From contig NZ_CP159290.1 of assembly GCF_040448685.1 (NCBI RefSeq), positions 3,720,001-3,784,000 of the forward strand: a stretch of 64,000 nucleotides of DNA. Direction: 5' to 3'. Source of the DNA: Cellulosimicrobium sp. ES-005. Lineage in GTDB: Bacteria > Actinomycetota > Actinomycetes > Actinomycetales > Cellulomonadaceae. Made by a program: the position numbers and the translations under genes. Below are positions 60,035 to 64,000 of this stretch, one piece after another; within the stretch, counting starts at the first letter, position 1, and the number at the start of each line of letters is the position of its first letter. The notes below the pieces were generated by a model, which saw only the letters and a program-made list of their open reading frames with translations, ran no database searches and was not told the origin of the DNA.

Positions 60035-62053
60035 TCAGTCCTCGGACGACGACGGCTTCTGCAGGCCCGCCGAGATGAGGTCCATCACCGACGAGTCGGC
60101 GAGGGTCGTCGCGTCGCCGACGGTGCGGTTCTCCGCGACGTCGCGCAGCAGGCGGCGCATGATCTTGCCGGACCGGGTCTTGGGCAGCTCCGGCACGACG
60201 AGGATGCGCTTCGGCTTGGCGATCGGGCCGATCTCCTTCGCCACGTGGTTGCGCAGCTCGGTCTGCACGGCGGCCGCGCCGTCGGCGTCGGACGCCCGGC
60301 CGGCGTGCTCGCCGCGGAGGATGACGAACGCGACGACGGCCTGGCCCGTGAGGTCGTCGCTCGCGCCCACGACCGCGGCCTCCGCGACGATCTCGTGCGA
60401 GACGAGCGCCGACTCGATCTCCGTGGTGGAGAGGCGGTGGCCCGAGACGTTCATGACGTCGTCGACGCGGCCGAGGAGCCAGATGTCGCCGTCCTCGTCC
60501 TTCTTGGCGCCGTCGCCCGCGAAGTAGATCCCCGGGAAGCGCGACCAGTACGTGTCCGTGAAGCGCTCGAGGTCGCCCCAGATGCCGCGCAGCATGGAGG
60601 GCCACGGCTCGGACAGCACGAGGTACCCGCCGCCGCCGTTCGGCACGGAGTGCGCCTCGTCGTCGACGACGTCCGCGACGATGCCCGGGAGCGGCACCTG
60701 GGCGGAGCCCGGCTTGGCGGCCGTGACGCCCGGCAGGGGCGAGATCATGATCGCGCCGGTCTCCGTCTGCCACCACGTGTCGACGATGGGCGTGCGGTCG
60801 CCGCCGATGACGCGGCGGTACCACATCCACGCCTCGGGGTTGATGGGCTCGCCCACCGACCCGAGCACGCGCAGCGACGACAGGTCGAACTTCGCGGGGA
60901 TCTCCTCGCCCCACTTCATGCACGCGCGGATCGCCGTCGGCGCGGTGTAGAGGATCGAGACCTTGTACTTCTCCACGATCTCCCACCAGCGCCCCTGGTG
61001 CGGGGAGTCCGGGGTGCCCTCGTAGATCACCTGGGTCGCGCCGTTGAGCAGCGGGCCGTAGACCACGTAGGAGTGGCCGGTGACCCAGCCGATGTCGGCC
61101 GTGCACCAGTAGACGTCGCTCTCGGCCTTGAGGTCGAAGACGTTGCGGTGCGTGTACGCGGACTGCGTGAGGTAGCCGCCGGTCGTGTGGAGGATGCCCT
61201 TGGGCTTCCCGGTCGTGCCGGACGTGTAGAGGATGAACAGCGGGTGCTCGGCCTCGACCCAGACCGGCGTGTGGGTCGTGTCGGCCGACTCGAGCGCGTC
61301 GTGCCACCACACGTCGCGGCCCTCGGTCCACGCGGTGTCCTGGCCGGTGCGGCGCACGACGAGCACGTGCTCGACCGTCGTCGGCTCGGCGCCCTCCTTC
61401 GGCGCGAGCGCCTCGTCGACCGCGGGCTTGAGCGCGGAGGCGGCGCCGCGGCGGTAGCCGCCGTCGGCCGTGATGACGAGCTTCGCCTCCGCGTCGGCGA
61501 TGCGGCTGCGCAGCGCGTCCGCCGAGAACCCGCCGAACACGACCGAGTGCGGCGCACCGATCCGCGCGCACGCGAGCATGGCGACGACCGCCTCGACGAT
61601 CATCGGCAGGTAGATGACGACCCGGTCGCCCGTCTCGACGCCGAGCGCGGCGAGCGCGTTGGCCGCGCGCGACACGTCGCGCTGCAGCTCGGCGTACGTC
61701 ACGGTGCGGGTGTCGCCCGGCTCGCCCTCGAAGTGGATCGCGACCCGGTCGCCCAGACCCGCCTCGACGTGGCGGTCGACCGCGTTGTACGCGGCGTTGA
61801 GCGTGCCGTCGGCGAACCAGCGCGCGACGGGCGCCTGCGACCAGTCGAGCGTCTCGGTGAAGGGCGTCCGCCAGGTGACGAGGTCGTTCGCCTGCCGTGC
61901 CCAGAACGCGAGCCGGTCGGCCTGCGCCTCCTCGTAGAGCTCGGGCTTCGCGTTCGCCTGCGCGGCGAACTCCGGGCTCGGCGGGAAGCTCCGGGTCTCG
62001 TGGAGGAGGTTCTCCAACCCGGGCTGGGCGGTGGTGGACTCGTTCTCTGGCAC
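60035..62053 (-). CDS. acs: acetyl-CoA synthetase
   Basis: AMP-forming acetyl-CoA synthetase of 672 residues, converting acetate, ATP and CoA to acetyl-CoA. GTG 62053 has GGAGGT six bases upstream and is preferred over longer in-frame versions. Motifs: [20 protein letters not shown] (P-loop), [16 protein letters not shown], the substrate-fixing [19 protein letters not shown] and the C-terminal lysine [15 protein letters not shown], the target of regulatory acetylation. The hinge and C-terminal domain are complete. It is single, with a strong hairpin after it. Confidence 0.95.
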   Translation of the reverse strand: MPENESTTAQPGLENLLHETRSFPPSPEFAAQANAKPELYEEAQADRLAFWARQANDLVTWRTPFTETLDWSQAPVARWFADGTLNAAYNAVDRHVEAGLGDRVAIHFEGEPGDTRTVTYAELQRDVSRAANALAALGVETGDRVVIYLPMIVEAVVAMLACARIGAPHSVVFGGFSADALRSRIADAEAKLVITADGGYRRGAASALKPAVDEALAPKEGAEPTTVEHVLVVRRTGQDTAWTEGRDVWWHDALESADTTHTPVWVEAEHPLFILYTSGTTGKPKGILHTTGGYLTQSAYTHRNVFDLKAESDVYWCTADIGWVTGHSYVVYGPLLNGATQVIYEGTPDSPHQGRWWEIVEKYKVSILYTAPTAIRACMKWGEEIPAKFDLSSLRVLGSVGEPINPEAWMWYRRVIGGDRTPIVDTWWQTETGAIMISPLPGVTAAKPGSAQVPLPGIVADVVDDEAHSVPNGGGGYLVLSEPWPSMLRGIWGDLERFTDTYWSRFPGIYFAGDGAKKDEDGDIWLLGRVDDVMNVSGHRLSTTEIESALVSHEIVAEAAVVGASDDLTGQAVVAFVILRGEHAGRASDADGAAAVQTELRNHVAKEIGPIAKPKRILVVPELPKTRSGKIMRRLLRDVAENRTVGDATTLADSSVMDLISAGLQKPSSSED

Positions 62054-62285
62054 GCTGACCTCCGGTGCGCATCGACTCTGGTGCGGCGCCCGTGCGTGGG
62101 CCGCCGAGGAAGCGGCGGCGGGGCGCAGGGCGGTCGGACGCCCACGACGGTGGGCCCCGACCTTGGGGAGTCTAGACCCGTTGTCGTGAGCGCGGTCACA
62201 GGAGTCCATCATTCGGCGGGACCGCTCGCAAATGCCCGCCGGCGGTCGTCGGCGGCATGGCAGAGGCTGCTCCGCCGTGGCGGCG

Positions 62286-63122
62286 TCAGCGGGACCGGCG
62301 CTGCCGGACGGCCTCGTACAGCACGACCGTCGTCGCGCTCGCGGCGTTGAGCGAGCTCGCCGAGCCGAGCATCGGGATGCTCACCATGACGTCGCACGCC
62401 TCGCGCCACCCGGCGCTGAGGCCGGTCGTCTCGTTGCCGGTGAGGACGAGCGTCGGGCCGGTGAGGTCGTGGTCCGCGAGTTCGACGTCGCCGTCCTCGT
62501 CCGTCCCGAGCAGGGTCAGGGGAACCCCGGCGGAGCGCTGCGCGGCGACCCAGTCGAGGACGTCGCGCCCCGCGGGGACGCGCACGGTCGGCACGGAGAA
62601 GATCGAGCCCGTGCTGGCGCGCACGGCGCGCGGGTCGTACGGGTCCGCGGCGTGCCCCGCGACGACCAGCCCGCCGCCCCCGAACGCGTCGAGCGAGCGT
62701 GCGACGGTCCCGACGTTGCCCGGGCTCGTGGGGCGGTCGAGCACGACGCCGAGGAACGCGGTGCCCTCGTCCCCGGCGGCACGGCCGCCGACGGCGATCC
62801 GCCCCAGGTCGTCGGGCGGCGTCGCGACGACGGCGAGCAGCTCCGGCGCGTCGTCGTCCTTGCCCCCGAGCTCGCGCATGAGCTCCGACGACACCGCGAA
62901 CCGCCGGGTCCGGACGCGGTCGAGCATCGCGTGCGCCCAGCTCGACAGCGACCGGTCCGCGTCGACGAGCCAGGTCCGCACGGTCCAGCCCGACTCGACG
63001 GCGAGCGTGATCGGCCGCACGCCCTGGACGACCATCTCGCCCGCGCGGTGCCGCTTGGTGCGGTTGGTGAGCAGCGCCTCCCACTGCTGGAACGCGGCGT
63101 TGCGGGTGGTGACGCGCTGCAC
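62286..63122 (-). CDS. TrmH/SpoU-family RNA 2'-O-methyltransferase
   Basis: 278-residue SPOUT methyltransferase from GTG 63122. An N-terminal substrate-binding part (residues 1-100) precedes the three SpoU motifs: [20 protein letters not shown] (N and R), [13 protein letters not shown] and [20 protein letters not shown]. It would methylate a ribose in tRNA or rRNA; the target is unknown. It starts three bases after the malic enzyme stop, an operon-like junction. Confidence 0.88.
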   Translation of the reverse strand: MQRVTTRNAAFQQWEALLTNRTKRHRAGEMVVQGVRPITLAVESGWTVRTWLVDADRSLSSWAHAMLDRVRTRRFAVSSELMRELGGKDDDAPELLAVVATPPDDLGRIAVGGRAAGDEGTAFLGVVLDRPTSPGNVGTVARSLDAFGGGGLVVAGHAADPYDPRAVRASTGSIFSVPTVRVPAGRDVLDWVAAQRSAGVPLTLLGTDEDGDVELADHDLTGPTLVLTGNETTGLSAGWREACDVMVSIPMLGSASSLNAASATTVVLYEAVRQRRSR

Positions 63123-63125
63123 GGG

Positions 63126-64000
<875 letters not shown>

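Overview
The window is high-GC DNA with GTG starts, GTGA/ATGA overlaps between genes and many leaderless-looking starts, which points to an actinobacterium. A mycothiol synthase, a C50-carotenoid operon and especially a secreted GH64 beta-1,3-glucanase with a C-terminal ricin-type (CBM13) domain suggest the Cellulosimicrobium/Oerskovia group (Promicromonosporaceae/Cellulomonadaceae). That placement is inferred from gene content, not from a marker-gene comparison.

Left chromosomal part (1-22.6 kb). It opens with the end of a carotenoid operon (crtI, two lycopene cyclase subunits, lycopene elongase; every junction is a 4-nt GTGA overlap). Next come a secreted VanY-type peptidase, a ThrE-type exporter, an MscS channel, surE, a PfkB kinase, a glycerophosphodiesterase, a zinc alcohol dehydrogenase, a VanZ-like membrane protein, an unusual nucleotidyltransferase-methyltransferase fusion, a PPOX-family protein, a DinB-like protein and an RlmC-type rRNA methyltransferase. 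The glucanase gene follows, behind two near-perfect CebR-type operators.

Integrative element (22,649-38,879, about 16.2 kb). A 41-bp direct repeat (40/41 identical) marks insertion into the 3' end of a tRNA-Lys(UUU) gene, with a tyrosine integrase beside the intact tRNA. Most of the minus strand carries one module: an Xis-like HTH protein, a small Cys4 protein, a 1,611-residue giant protein of phage internal-virion-protein appearance, a winged-helix protein, an SNF2-type helicase and a Mrr-like QxK nuclease. Three non-coding segments of the module share GACCCCC motifs: two identical-geometry 20-bp palindromes and three 13-bp tandem units. No capsid, portal, terminase, TraB/FtsK or primase gene is visible, so this is neither an ordinary prophage nor an actinomycete ICE. 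Cargo on the right includes a possible Abi-alpha-like protein, a DUF732-like membrane protein and a decayed HTH/HNH locus.

Right chromosomal part (38.9-64 kb). This holds a HesB-like protein without cysteines, an M50 peptidase, a DEAD-box RNA helicase, msrB, two MarR regulators, a DHA2 drug exporter and a sugar-porter MFS protein. After a gene-free kilobase with a 42-G homopolymer and 21-bp tandem repeats comes a phosphate/polyphosphate group: a DUF47 protein and PiT transporter behind a PHO-box-like triple repeat, then mshD, ppk1 and a mutT1-type gene on the other strand. The window ends with a flavoprotein and MFS pair, a Cys-cluster/pentapeptide-repeat fusion, acs, a SpoU methyltransferase and the end of a malic enzyme gene. 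Several intergenic hairpins with 20-28 bp perfect stems, and three families of short dispersed repeats, occur between chromosomal genes.
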